A DNA stretch of 64,000 nucleotides from assembly GCA_017511005.1 (NCBI GenBank), contig JAFWLP010000038.1, forward strand, positions 1 to 64,000, given 5' to 3'. A program made the position numbers and the translations under genes. Below are positions 43,486 through 51,929 of this stretch, one piece after another; within the stretch, counting starts at the first letter, position 1; each line of letters starts with the position of its first letter. A model generated the notes under the pieces. It made no database searches. It had not been told where the DNA came from and saw nothing but the letters and a program-made list of their open reading frames with translations. The stretch is from Clostridiales bacterium. Its GTDB lineage: Bacteria > Bacillota > Clostridia > Saccharofermentanales > Saccharofermentanaceae.

Positions 43486-43884
43486 TCAAGTTTTCTTCTT
43501 TTTCTTGTTCTTGTCTTTCTTCTTCTTTTTCCTGCTCTTTTTCGGTTCTTTGACATCATCCGCTGAAACAGCTTTTTCCTTGATGTTCTTTTCCGGTTCC
43601 GACTTAAGAGCTGCTATTCCTGAAGCTACAAGATCTATCGTATCTTTATTGACCGAATAATAAGCGAATCTCCCTTTACGCTCGACATTCACCAGACCGG
43701 CACCTGTAAGGCATGCCATGTGATGTGATAAAGTCGGCTGGGTAAAATCAAACTCGGAAAGTATATCTTTGGCTGTGATCTCGCCTCTTGAAGCGATCAG
43801 AGACAGTATCCTGAATCTGACACTTTCGGAAAGAACATTTAATATCCCGATAAACTGTTCTTCGTTTGACGTCATATTATTCAC
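43486..43884 (-). CDS. ArsR-family HTH regulator with lysine-rich tail
   Basis: 132 aa. A winged helix at about 12-85 (EITAKDILSEFDFTQPTLSH, AGLVNVERKGRFAYYSV) fits ArsR/SmtB. No metal-binding cysteines are present. The last 40 residues are acidic then almost purely lysine (a KKKKKDKNKKKKK-type end), unusual for the family and perhaps a nonspecific nucleic-acid anchor. It lies 3 bp after the YhbD-like gene. Confidence 0.88.
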   Translation of the reverse strand: MNNMTSNEEQFIGILNVLSESVRFRILSLIASRGEITAKDILSEFDFTQPTLSHHMACLTGAGLVNVERKGRFAYYSVNKDTIDLVASGIAALKSEPEKNIKEKAVSADDVKEPKKSRKKKKKDKNKKKKKT

Positions 43885-43887
43885 TTA

Positions 43888-44514
43888 TCAGGCAATGAGC
43901 TGATCCTTAAGGGCCTCTTCGAATTCACCGAGGTTTGCGCAGGCAATGATCTCGGCATTGTCCTCAAGCAGGATCTCATCCTCGCCTCTTACGAGAACAG
44001 TCATCGGAACTCCCATCTTGCGCAGAAGGATGAGCTGATACTCTTTTGATGTCTCGTTGGAAAGATATTTGCACAGAAGCCTTAATACCTGCTTTGCATC
44101 CTCAAGATAGATGCCTGAGAGCTTCATGAGATGATCGATGACATACATCGCGAAAACATCATTGAAGTCGAGAAGATCCTTCATAGGGAATACGGATGAG
44201 AATGCGGTAAGTGACATCCTGCCCACGATCTCAAGGTCTTTAAAGTCCTGCATCGGGATCTTGAAGCTCTCGACATTTGCCGAGAACAGCTCCTGCATCT
44301 GATCTACTGAAAGCTCACTCTTCAGATCCTTAATGCGGCTGATCCTTGCGGTGATCTTCTCTTCCGGGAAAAACGTAGCCTGTCCGATCTCTGTCGCCTT
44401 ATGAATAAACCAGCTCTCAGGGATCAGTCCCTGACGCTTCCAGCGGTAGAGCGTACCATATGATATTCCTTCCTTTGTAAGAAGGTCTTTTTTTGAGATC
44501 AACCTGTCTTCCAT
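43888..44514 (-). CDS. YhbD-like (DUF4004) regulator with MerR-like N-terminus
   Basis: 208 aa. The first 70 residues resemble a MerR-type HTH (SKKDLLTKEGISYGTLYRWK, LIPESWF). The rest is helical and ends in an acidic stretch. YhbD in Bacillus lies beside bactofilin genes; here the partner is an ArsR-type regulator instead. Its promoter spacer carries a TAACAATGTTACA dyad, so self-regulation or control by the neighbour is likely (inference). Confidence 0.75.
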   Translation of the reverse strand: MEDRLISKKDLLTKEGISYGTLYRWKRQGLIPESWFIHKATEIGQATFFPEEKITARISRIKDLKSELSVDQMQELFSANVESFKIPMQDFKDLEIVGRMSLTAFSSVFPMKDLLDFNDVFAMYVIDHLMKLSGIYLEDAKQVLRLLCKYLSNETSKEYQLILLRKMGVPMTVLVRGEDEILLEDNAEIIACANLGEFEEALKDQLIA

Positions 44515-44548
44515 TACCTTTTCCCTCTTTTCTTTCTTAGTTATCTCG

Positions 44549-44577
44549 ATTGTAAATTAACAATGTTACAGTCATAA
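44549..44577 (-). promoter_or_regulatory. Promoter of the YhbD-like/ArsR genes with dyad in its spacer
   Basis: Minus-strand TTATGA (44572-44577), 17-bp spacer, TACAAT (44549-44554). The spacer holds TGTAACA-T-TGTTAA (44557-44570), nearly the same dyad as at 15040-15058. A bound protein would cover the RNA polymerase site. Confidence 0.6.
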
Positions 44578-44602
44578 GACATCAGGATAAAAAGAAGGAA
44601 AC

Positions 44603-44630
44603 AAAAAGGGACTCTGTGATCAGAGTCCCT
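44603..44630 (-). terminator. Terminator of the coiled-coil membrane protein gene
   Basis: Minus-strand stem AGGGACTCTG/CAGAGTCCCT with an ATCA loop, then TTTTTGTTT. Confidence 0.85.
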
Positions 44631-44661
44631 GAAAATCTTAATTATTCCGGATAACAGATTA

Positions 44662-45321
44662 TCAGCCTACGCTGACCGATCCGATAATGGTTGCCAGAGA
44701 TGACAGGACATTTTCCCTTACATCAGGCGGGAGAGCTACACCGACTACGATTACGGCAATAAGGAAGATAACTATTCCGATGATGTAATATGCAAGGATG
44801 GCCTTCTCGAAATTCTTAACGTTCCTGTTGCGTCCGCAAATGGCAAGGATAAGAGTTGCGATAAAACCAATACAAGGCAGGAAACTCAGAAAAGCAAGCC
44901 AGAAATACTTGGATGTGGATACAGGTCTGTACTGCGGAGGACATACATCGATAAGAGCCTGCTGAGCAGCTCTCTTCTGTCTCTTCTTCTCCAGCTTGGC
45001 TTCAGCTTTCTCTTTTGCGGCTTTAGCCTTCTCCTGTTCCTTCTCAAGAGCAGCCTGTTTCTTCGCAGCTTCCTTGGCTGCCTGTTCCTCAGCCTTCTTC
45101 GCAGCCTTTGCGGCAGCCTCGGCGTCCTTGGCAGCTTCCTTGGCCGCTTCTGCTGTTGCAGCAGCCGTTGCCGCGGTTGCGGCAGCTTCCGCCTTTGTCT
45201 CTTTTGCTACCTCATTCTTTACCTTTGCAGTTTCCACTGCAGCTGTTTTTTTGACTTCCTCAGCTGCTTCGGAAGCAACAGAGATCTCAGGGTCCATCTT
45301 GTTATTCAAATCGTCTGCCAT
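44662..45321 (-). CDS. Membrane protein with long Ala/Lys/Glu coiled coil, unknown function
   Basis: 219 aa. Residues about 15-120 are a highly charged alanine-rich helix (runs of AAKAAKKAEEQAAKEAAKK type). The C-terminal 90 residues hold two hydrophobic segments (YFWLAFLSFLPCIGFIATLI and YYIIGIVIFLIAVIVVGVAL). The coiled coil would lie in the cytosol. ATG at 45321 has AAAGGGGGC 6 bp upstream. Single gene with its own terminator and a TATAAT near 45350. No family recognised. Confidence 0.75.
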   Translation of the reverse strand: MADDLNNKMDPEISVASEAAEEVKKTAAVETAKVKNEVAKETKAEAAATAATAAATAEAAKEAAKDAEAAAKAAKKAEEQAAKEAAKKQAALEKEQEKAKAAKEKAEAKLEKKRQKRAAQQALIDVCPPQYRPVSTSKYFWLAFLSFLPCIGFIATLILAICGRNRNVKNFEKAILAYYIIGIVIFLIAVIVVGVALPPDVRENVLSSLATIIGSVSVG

Positions 45322-45369
45322 ATGAGAGCCCCCTTTATTCATAATAAATTGATTATATCATAAGAAACA

Positions 45370-47007
45370 TCACTTTACATACCAGCGGTGACGCACACTG
45401 TATGCCTTTACAACCCTGATTATGCCGTCACAGATCGCAAGTATCCCGACTATGATCATATACACCATAAGAGTGTTTTCGGGCGCGAACAGAATATATA
45501 TCCCGCTTACCGCCCATACGGCACTCATGATTATGAGAAGGGCAGCGTATTTTCTGTTATGGGTCTTCTTGGCTCTGGCCATGCAGTTATATGAACAGGC
45601 GAAGAGCAGTGCCGCAAATATCCCGCTTGCCATGACAAACAGCGCACCCTCTTTCACGAAGGTTATTACCGTGGCGGCAAGAAGAGCGGATGACACCGTG
45701 GCATCGACAAGATGCGGCTGGAAATTCCAGTTGTCCTTCTTCACTTTTTTCACTGTGAGGATTACGGATATTACGGTAGCTGCCAGAAGAAGAACACTTA
45801 CCAGGATGAACATGAATCCTTCAGGGATAAGAAAGATAAGAAGTCCTGCCAGTATCATCGCAAGACCTTTTGCAAGATCAGATCTTCTGAACTGTCTGTA
45901 CAGTCCCGATCTGGTTATCTTTCTTCCTTCACCATCCAGGAACAGCTGGTCCGGCAAAGAAGCGGCCGCGATCCTCAGGCCTTCGTCATCGCCCAACACG
46001 ACATTAAGAAGTCTCTCCCAGCCTTTTGTACCCTGTGCAGTGAATTCTTCCAGAGTCTGGGTTCCGTCTTCGCTCATGGAATCAAAGAAGGCATTGATGA
46101 ACCTTTTTCTCTCATTGATATCGACAGAATAGATCCATCTGTCGATACCGCTGTTTATCCTCGCCGCAAGCGGATCGATGCCTTCGTTTGTTATCAGAAG
46201 ATCACCATGGTCGATACCCCAGGAACAGAGTTCATGCTGATCTGCCATCTGCTTGTCACTTATGACGATATAACTGTCATCGATAGCAGGCGCGAACAGA
46301 CTGCCGACAACCGAGAACTGCGGAACTATCCTTGTGGTCTTGTGATTAACCCGTTTTATGAGATCGACTCTCAGGACTTCCGGACAGAAACCCGGTCCGT
46401 CGTTCGTATATATATGATCCACTCTCGCGAAAAGATCATCAGGCAGTACGGCAGCGGAATAAACGGCCAGATTGCCTCCCTTTGAATGACCTCCGACAGT
46501 AACAGTCCCGAACACTTCAAGGCCGGACCTGAGATAGTCCTCAGCCATCGTCTGCGACGAAGTAAGCTGAAAGCTCGTCATGAAGTCTTCCTTCCATCCG
46601 GCGATGGTGCTGTCGGTTCCCCTGAACGCGATAAACGCCCAGCCGCCGGCAGGTTCATGAGAGAATGTCATGGCTGAAAACTGTATGGAATCCTCTTCAT
46701 TAAGGATGTCGGTAAATGAAGTAATATAGAGGTCCCCGAATCTTTTCGAATTCGCCGCCGCCCTTACCAGCGCAGTAAACCGTTCGCTGTCATCAGGTGC
46801 CATCTTGCGTATCGACAGGCCGAGATTTGTCAGATCGGTGACTGCTTCCCTCAGCGTCATCGGTGCTTCTTTGTCATTTATTCCGGGAATGTTCCTCAGG
46901 TCAAGATAAGACAACTGACAGAATACGAGATTATCTACTCTCGAGAAAGGTCTGCCTTTAAAATCCGTTCCGCCTACCCAGCGGACATAATCAGTTATGT
47001 TATCCAT
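45370..47007 (-). CDS. Mbeg1-like (DUF2974) alpha/beta-hydrolase with C-terminal membrane domain
   Basis: 545 aa. The N-terminal 340 residues are a lipase-like DUF2974 domain with the nucleophile elbow VGGHSKGGN (S175). Residues about 375-530 hold several membrane segments in pairs, resembling DUF308. The hydrolase part has no signal peptide, so it probably faces the cytosol. The substrate is unknown; lipid or ester hydrolysis is likely from the fold. Gap of 19 bp behind the polysaccharide deacetylase gene. Confidence 0.8.
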   Translation of the reverse strand: MDNITDYVRWVGGTDFKGRPFSRVDNLVFCQLSYLDLRNIPGINDKEAPMTLREAVTDLTNLGLSIRKMAPDDSERFTALVRAAANSKRFGDLYITSFTDILNEEDSIQFSAMTFSHEPAGGWAFIAFRGTDSTIAGWKEDFMTSFQLTSSQTMAEDYLRSGLEVFGTVTVGGHSKGGNLAVYSAAVLPDDLFARVDHIYTNDGPGFCPEVLRVDLIKRVNHKTTRIVPQFSVVGSLFAPAIDDSYIVISDKQMADQHELCSWGIDHGDLLITNEGIDPLAARINSGIDRWIYSVDINERKRFINAFFDSMSEDGTQTLEEFTAQGTKGWERLLNVVLGDDEGLRIAAASLPDQLFLDGEGRKITRSGLYRQFRRSDLAKGLAMILAGLLIFLIPEGFMFILVSVLLLAATVISVILTVKKVKKDNWNFQPHLVDATVSSALLAATVITFVKEGALFVMASGIFAALLFACSYNCMARAKKTHNRKYAALLIIMSAVWAVSGIYILFAPENTLMVYMIIVGILAICDGIIRVVKAYSVRHRWYVK

Positions 47008-47026
47008 GTTCAGACCACAGAAATCA

Positions 47027-48418
47027 CTATGCGTTTTCTATCGAGTAATAAACAACTCCGTCTTCAAGACCGCCCTGCTTGAGTATGCCCATCTCCTCTA
47101 TAGTCACAAGCTGGAACCCTGCATCCAGAAGAGCCGGAACGATCACTTCCGTTGCATCTGCCGTAGACTGGTAAAGGTCATGCATAAGAACGATATCGCC
47201 GTCTCTGACCTTGCCTATTACGTTGCCGCAGATCTTGTCCTTATCCCTGCTCTCCCAGTCACGCGTATCAACGCTCCAGAGTATTATGGGACAGCCGCAT
47301 ACTTCTTTCAAAGTATCATCCCATCTTCCTTCGGGAGGTCTCATGCAGGTCGACGGTTTGCCTGTTATCCTTATGAGCTCATCGTCAGTTCCCTGAAGGA
47401 CTTCCTTCTGACCATCCGCATCAAGCGAAGTAAGCCTGTTGTGGCTGTATGTGTGATTGCCCTGTTCACAGCCCAGTTCGGCCTCACGGATAGCAGGTTC
47501 CTCATTCCAGGAGATCCTGTCACCCACAATGAAGAAAGTGCATCTCTGTCCGTATTCCTCATAAACATCGAGTATCTGATCCGTATAGATCGATGGGCCG
47601 TCATCATAAGTAAGCGCGACCATCGGCTCATTGCCGTCTATATCACGGTATATATCTCCGTTATCATCAAAATAGTAAAGATGGTTATCCCCGAGAGCCT
47701 TCTCGTTCCTTATCATCTTGCCCGCGATAAAACCGTGTCTGGAACCTTCGATCTCTATGATGCCGTCGGCAGCTTCTCCGCTATCTTTATCAAAGTAATA
47801 TTTCTCACCTTCGATTTCCGTCCAGCCCGTTGTCATTAGACCGGTATCATCATCAAAAAAGTAGAGCTTGTCATCAATGGTCTGAAGACCGGTCAGTATC
47901 TTTCCGTCATCAGGGTCCGCATAATACTGTCCGTCTATTGTATTGAACGGACCTTTTAGGAGTATCCCGTCATCAAGCGAGAAAAAATATCTGCTGCCTT
48001 CGATCTCCGTCATTCCCGACAATTCATCACCGGTGATCTTATCGAAATATAACGTTCCTTCATCCGTATCATGCCAACCGGTCTTCATTATCCCCGTATC
48101 GGGATCATAATATCTCGTGTTGCCGTTTACCGTCTGGAAACCGGTCTGCATTATGCCGTCACTGTTAAATAAATATCTGCTTCCGCCGATCTCGGCTTCT
48201 CCCCTTACCATGACATGGGTGTTCTCATCAAAATATCTCTTTGTTCCGTCATCCGGCATTACATGGAATCCGGAATACTCAACACCCTCGTCATCATAGT
48301 AATATGCATTCTCTCCGGAATATACCCAGCCCTTTTTCTGACCGCATCCGCAGGCAAATGCAATCTCCACGGCCGTGATGACCGCCAGGATAAAAACAGA
48401 TATGATCCTTTTTCCCAT
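47027..48418 (-). CDS. Polysaccharide deacetylase with choline-binding-like repeats
   Basis: 463 aa. Signal or lipoprotein-type N-terminus (hydrophobic segment ending AFACGCG; the cysteine could be lipidated but the lipobox is weak). Then about nine cell-wall-binding-type repeats of roughly 20 residues (G-x-R/Y-Y-F-D...G-x-M-x-T-G-W), then a NodB domain with TYDDGPS (D272, D273) and HTYSH (H322, H326). It probably deacetylates peptidoglycan or another surface glycan. ATG at 48418 has GGAGG 8 bp upstream; a TTG two codons earlier is less likely. Confidence 0.88.
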   Translation of the reverse strand: MGKRIISVFILAVITAVEIAFACGCGQKKGWVYSGENAYYYDDEGVEYSGFHVMPDDGTKRYFDENTHVMVRGEAEIGGSRYLFNSDGIMQTGFQTVNGNTRYYDPDTGIMKTGWHDTDEGTLYFDKITGDELSGMTEIEGSRYFFSLDDGILLKGPFNTIDGQYYADPDDGKILTGLQTIDDKLYFFDDDTGLMTTGWTEIEGEKYYFDKDSGEAADGIIEIEGSRHGFIAGKMIRNEKALGDNHLYYFDDNGDIYRDIDGNEPMVALTYDDGPSIYTDQILDVYEEYGQRCTFFIVGDRISWNEEPAIREAELGCEQGNHTYSHNRLTSLDADGQKEVLQGTDDELIRITGKPSTCMRPPEGRWDDTLKEVCGCPIILWSVDTRDWESRDKDKICGNVIGKVRDGDIVLMHDLYQSTADATEVIVPALLDAGFQLVTIEEMGILKQGGLEDGVVYYSIENA

Positions 48419-48511
48419 AAACAATGCCTCCGGAGCATCCTGAAATCCCCGTTAGTTTATCACGGCAGCAAACTCATTTGTGGAACAATTATGTTACAGA
48501 ATGAGCGCGTT

Positions 48512-48958
48512 TCATCTGCCGCGGACTTCGTTGAGAAGACTCTTCAGAAGAAGATATCTTCCGTACTTTTCCTCCTTCGCGAAATGCACTTCACGGCTCT
48601 GCGGATTTGTGTTGTCGAAAACCAGTTCATCCGCCTCTTCACCGAACTGTTCGATCGTCAGATCATACTGCTTTCCGTCTATCACGTTATAGCAGTGATA
48701 GTTCCCGCCAGGTCTCAGGATTCCGTACACTTCCCCGCCGAAGATATCCTGAACCAGAAAAGCAGTTATGGAACACTGTCCCAAAGTCTTATTCTCTTCG
48801 CTCCAGTCCGCTCTGAGCCTGGGAGTGCATGTCTCTGCTCTCCATATTCCGTCTGACAGGACATCAAAAAGATCAAGGAGCGAATCCAGCCTGTATCCGC
48901 TGTTGCCGGAAGGCTTCACTCCGCCTGCTGTCCCGTGACCCAAGAATCTGTATTCCAT
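48512..48958 (-). CDS. YunG-like protein
   Basis: 148 aa, soluble. The pattern WRAETCTPRLRADWSEENKT with GQCSITAFLVQDIFGGEVYG and the C-terminal DLTIEQF fits the YunG family, whose function is unknown. The conserved Cys of GQC followed by a His (GGNYHCYNVI) and Asp-rich C-terminus hint at a papain-like or transglutaminase-like site (inference). Lies alone on its strand between terminators. Confidence 0.75.
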   Translation of the reverse strand: MEYRFLGHGTAGGVKPSGNSGYRLDSLLDLFDVLSDGIWRAETCTPRLRADWSEENKTLGQCSITAFLVQDIFGGEVYGILRPGGNYHCYNVIDGKQYDLTIEQFGEEADELVFDNTNPQSREVHFAKEEKYGRYLLLKSLLNEVRGR

Positions 48959-49013
48959 ATGATAATCCCCCCTCTTTATTCTTGGATTATACTACATGCA
49001 TCCTCTCATTCCC

Positions 49014-49047
49014 GCAAAAAAGAGGCTGCACGAAGCAGCCTCTTTTG
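49014..49047 (-). terminator. Terminator of hpf (symmetric)
   Basis: Stem AGAGGCTGC/GCAGCCTCT with a TTCG-type loop, followed on the minus strand by TTTTTTG. T-rich on both sides, so it may work both ways. Confidence 0.85.
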
Positions 49048-49069
49048 TATATTTCAACTTGATCAGATA

Positions 49070-49612
49070 TCAGTATTCAGGTTCAAGTAATCCGTAACCG
49101 CCATCATATCTCTTGTATACGACACAGACGGAATTAGTATCGCTGTCAAGATAAACAAAGAAATCATGTCCCAGCATCTCAAGCTGAAGGATCGCATCTT
49201 CTGATGTCATCGGTCTTAATGCGAACTGCTTGCGCTTTGTTATCTTCTCGTCTTTCTCATCGACAAAGTCAAAATCGGCTCCGCCGTCATCCTCAAGGTA
49301 ATTGACTATTCCCGGGAAATCCTTCTTTCTCTTAAGGAACTTAGTCTTCTGTCTTCTGATCTGGGATTCAAGTTTGTCAACTGTTCTGTCAACTGCTGTA
49401 AGGATATCCTCATCACTTGCCTCAGCCCTTAAGATCTTTCCGTCGAACTTCATCGTGATCTCGACAATCATCTCAGGACCTTCAGGTCTGATACGGACAT
49501 TGAGTGAACCTTCATCGCCGAAGTACTTGTCGAACTTAGACATCTTGGCTGCGATCTTCTTCTCAAGCCTCTCGCCGATGCGAATTCCGTTGCCCTGTGT
49601 AGTGATCTTCAT
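49070..49612 (-). CDS. hpf: Ribosome hibernation promoting factor, long form
   Basis: 180 aa. The N-terminal YfiA/HPF domain (1-100) and the C-terminal dimerisation domain (from about 122: ITKRKQFALRPMTSEDAILQ, LGHDFFVYLDSDTNSVCVVY) make it the long form that builds 100S ribosome dimers. The leader carries a perfect 18-bp palindrome (49642-49659) and a TATAAT near 49663-49668. Confidence 0.96.
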   Translation of the reverse strand: MKITTQGNGIRIGERLEKKIAAKMSKFDKYFGDEGSLNVRIRPEGPEMIVEITMKFDGKILRAEASDEDILTAVDRTVDKLESQIRRQKTKFLKRKKDFPGIVNYLEDDGGADFDFVDEKDEKITKRKQFALRPMTSEDAILQLEMLGHDFFVYLDSDTNSVCVVYKRYDGGYGLLEPEY

Positions 49613-49641
49613 AAAATCACTCCCTTCCGTTTTGAAGTTTC

Positions 49642-49659
49642 AAAAGGTTTTAACCTTTT
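49642..49659. promoter_or_regulatory. Perfect palindrome in the hpf leader
   Basis: AAAAGGTTTTAACCTTTT, about 30 bp before the hpf start and just after a TATAAT. It could be an operator or a leader hairpin. Confidence 0.45.
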
Positions 49660-49710
49660 AAATATTATAAAACATTGAGGGAGCGAAATTAATTAAAATT
49701 GTATTAATTC

Positions 49711-50223
49711 TCAGTCTTCGTGTTCCGACCAGATGTTAGTGCCTCCGCGGTCAAGAGCAACGATACCGGTACGGCACATCTCTATGATCTCAAACTTCTT
49801 CATATACTCAATGAACGCATCGATCTTCTGGCTGTCGCCCGTCGCTTCTATGCTGATCGCCTCATCCGTGAAATCGATGATCTTGGTGCGGAAGATATTG
49901 GTTGCCTCGACTATGTCGGCATGCTGCTGTTCGGTATTCCTGACCTTGATGAGAAGAAGTTCCCGCTTGATACATTCCTGAGTCGAAAGGACGATTACCT
50001 TCTTTACGTTATAAAGTTTTCTGAGCTGCGAGACGACCTGATCCTTCTCATTCTTTTCGGCGGTCAGAGTGATCGTGATACGTGAATATTCGGGAGATTC
50101 GGTCTCACCTACCGTAAGCGAATCGATGTTGTATCCTCTTCTCGTAAACATTGCGGTAACGCGCGAGAGGACACCGTACTGGTTATCAACATAGATGGCG
50201 ATGATTATCTTATTTTTCTGCAT
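49711..50223 (-). CDS. ilvN: Acetolactate synthase small (regulatory) subunit
   Basis: 170 aa. The ACT domain YVDNQYGVLSRVTAMFTRRGYNIDSL is followed by the ALS_ss C-terminal domain. It controls the catalytic subunit and confers valine feedback inhibition. Overlaps ilvB by 14 bp. Confidence 0.96.
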   Translation of the reverse strand: MQKNKIIIAIYVDNQYGVLSRVTAMFTRRGYNIDSLTVGETESPEYSRITITLTAEKNEKDQVVSQLRKLYNVKKVIVLSTQECIKRELLLIKVRNTEQQHADIVEATNIFRTKIIDFTDEAISIEATGDSQKIDAFIEYMKKFEIIEMCRTGIVALDRGGTNIWSEHED

Positions 50224-51892
50224 CGCTGATGTCCTCCCTTCTCAGTATGAGATTATTGAACGTTCCTCCGGGTTTGAGCATCGGAAGTACAAGGCTGTCT
50301 GTCTTGATCGTAAGATCGATAACGGCAGGACCTTTCAGTCTGTAAGCTTTCTTAAAAGCATCCTCGAACGATTCCTTATCCGTCGCTTTAAAGCCCTTTG
50401 CGCCGAAAGCCTGTGCCAGCTTGACAAAATCAGTCTTGCGGTCGAGCGTGGTATTCGAGAATCTTCCGTCAAAGAAGACCTTCTGCCACTGTCTTACCAT
50501 GCCGAGTGCATGGTTGTTGAAGATAACTATGGTAACGGGAACATTATACGTAACGGCTGTCGCCAGTTCATTCAGACACATGCCGAAGCTTCCGTCACCG
50601 GTGATGAGCACGCTTCTTTTGCCGGTTCCCATATAGCTTCCGATGGCGGCACCGAGACCGAATCCCATTGTTCCCAAACCGCCGGATGTGATCCAGGTGC
50701 GCTTGTTCCTGAACTTGAAGAACTGCGCCGCCCAACACTGATGCTGTCCGACATCAGTCACGAGTCTTGTATCGGGTCTTACGGAATCCGAGATAATGTT
50801 GACCGTATCCCGCGGCAGGAAAGGAAGTCCTTCGTAAGCATCGGCTTCTCTTTTTCTGAGCTGATCTACCTTCTTTATCCATTCACTGTTTTTGCGCTGC
50901 GGAGCCACCTTCGTAAGACGTGTTACGAAGCTCTTGATATCACAGCAGACACCGAGATCAACAGGAACGTTCTTTCCGATCTCCGCACGGTCACAGTCTA
51001 CATGTATCTTTGCTGCCGAAAGCGAGAACTTCTCGGTCCTTCCGGTTGCCCTGTCGGAGAACCTGACACCGAGTGCGATGATGAGATCCGCCTTCGCAAG
51101 CGCAACGGAAGAAGCATATCTGCCGTGCATTCCCTGCATGCCAAGAAACCTCGGAGAATCCGAAGGTATCTCTGAAAGGCCCATCATCGAACAGCCGATC
51201 ACCGCGTCGAGCTTATCGGCGAGCTTCACGATATCCTCACCAAGTGAGGTCCTGACCGCACCGCCTCCGAAATAGATATAAGGCCTCTTAGACTCCTTAA
51301 TGAGCTGAACCGCTTTCCGGATATCTTCCTCATCACAGACAGGCGGCAGTTCCGGTGTCTTCACCGGAACCTTCTTATAATCGAAAACAGCTTCCTGAAC
51401 GTCTTTGGGAATATCTATCAGGACCGGTCCGGGTCTTCCGGACTGCGCGATCTCAAAAGCCTTTCTGACTATGTCCGCAAGTTTCGAGACCTTGTGGACA
51501 AAGAAATTATGCTTGGTTATCGGGAGAGTGATACCCGTGATATCGATCTCCTGGAATGAATCTCTTCCGATCATGGAATTGGCAACGTTACCCGTGATCG
51601 CGACAAGAGGAATGGAATCGAGATAAGCAGTTGCTATTCCCGTTACGAGATTGGTCGCACCGGGACCGGATGTCGCGATGACGACACCTGTCTTTCCGGT
51701 TGCTCTCGCATAACCGTCAGCACAGTGGACTGCGCCTTCCTCGTGAGCTGTCAGAATATGCTTTATCGTATCCTGTTTGTCGTACAGCTTGTCATAGATG
51801 TCAACGACCATTCCGCCGGGGAAACCGAAAACGGTATCCACTCCCTGTTCGATCAAGGTCTCAACCAGGATCTGTGCACCGGTCATCTTCAT
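50210..51892 (-). CDS. ilvB: Acetolactate synthase large (catalytic) subunit
   Basis: 560 aa thiamine-diphosphate enzyme. The catalytic glutamate is in LTAHEEGAVHCADG, and the ThDP motif GDGSFGMCLNEL with a later NN is clear. First common step of branched-chain amino acid synthesis. No T-box or leader peptide can fit: only 37 bp separate it from the gene upstream. Regulation must be farther upstream or elsewhere. Confidence 0.96.
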   Translation of the reverse strand: MKMTGAQILVETLIEQGVDTVFGFPGGMVVDIYDKLYDKQDTIKHILTAHEEGAVHCADGYARATGKTGVVIATSGPGATNLVTGIATAYLDSIPLVAITGNVANSMIGRDSFQEIDITGITLPITKHNFFVHKVSKLADIVRKAFEIAQSGRPGPVLIDIPKDVQEAVFDYKKVPVKTPELPPVCDEEDIRKAVQLIKESKRPYIYFGGGAVRTSLGEDIVKLADKLDAVIGCSMMGLSEIPSDSPRFLGMQGMHGRYASSVALAKADLIIALGVRFSDRATGRTEKFSLSAAKIHVDCDRAEIGKNVPVDLGVCCDIKSFVTRLTKVAPQRKNSEWIKKVDQLRKREADAYEGLPFLPRDTVNIISDSVRPDTRLVTDVGQHQCWAAQFFKFRNKRTWITSGGLGTMGFGLGAAIGSYMGTGKRSVLITGDGSFGMCLNELATAVTYNVPVTIVIFNNHALGMVRQWQKVFFDGRFSNTTLDRKTDFVKLAQAFGAKGFKATDKESFEDAFKKAYRLKGPAVIDLTIKTDSLVLPMLKPGGTFNNLILRREDISDAEK

Positions 51893-51929
51893 TCTGCATC
51901 ACCTCTCACAACCCATTATAACGCCTGCA

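Noticed and set aside
43325..43660. 111-aa plus-strand frame
   Set aside because: Antisense to the ArsR lysine tail and its terminator; phenylalanine/leucine run is an artefact.
51893..51929. T-box or leader-peptide attenuator before ilvB
   Set aside because: Only 37 bp are available and no such element is present.
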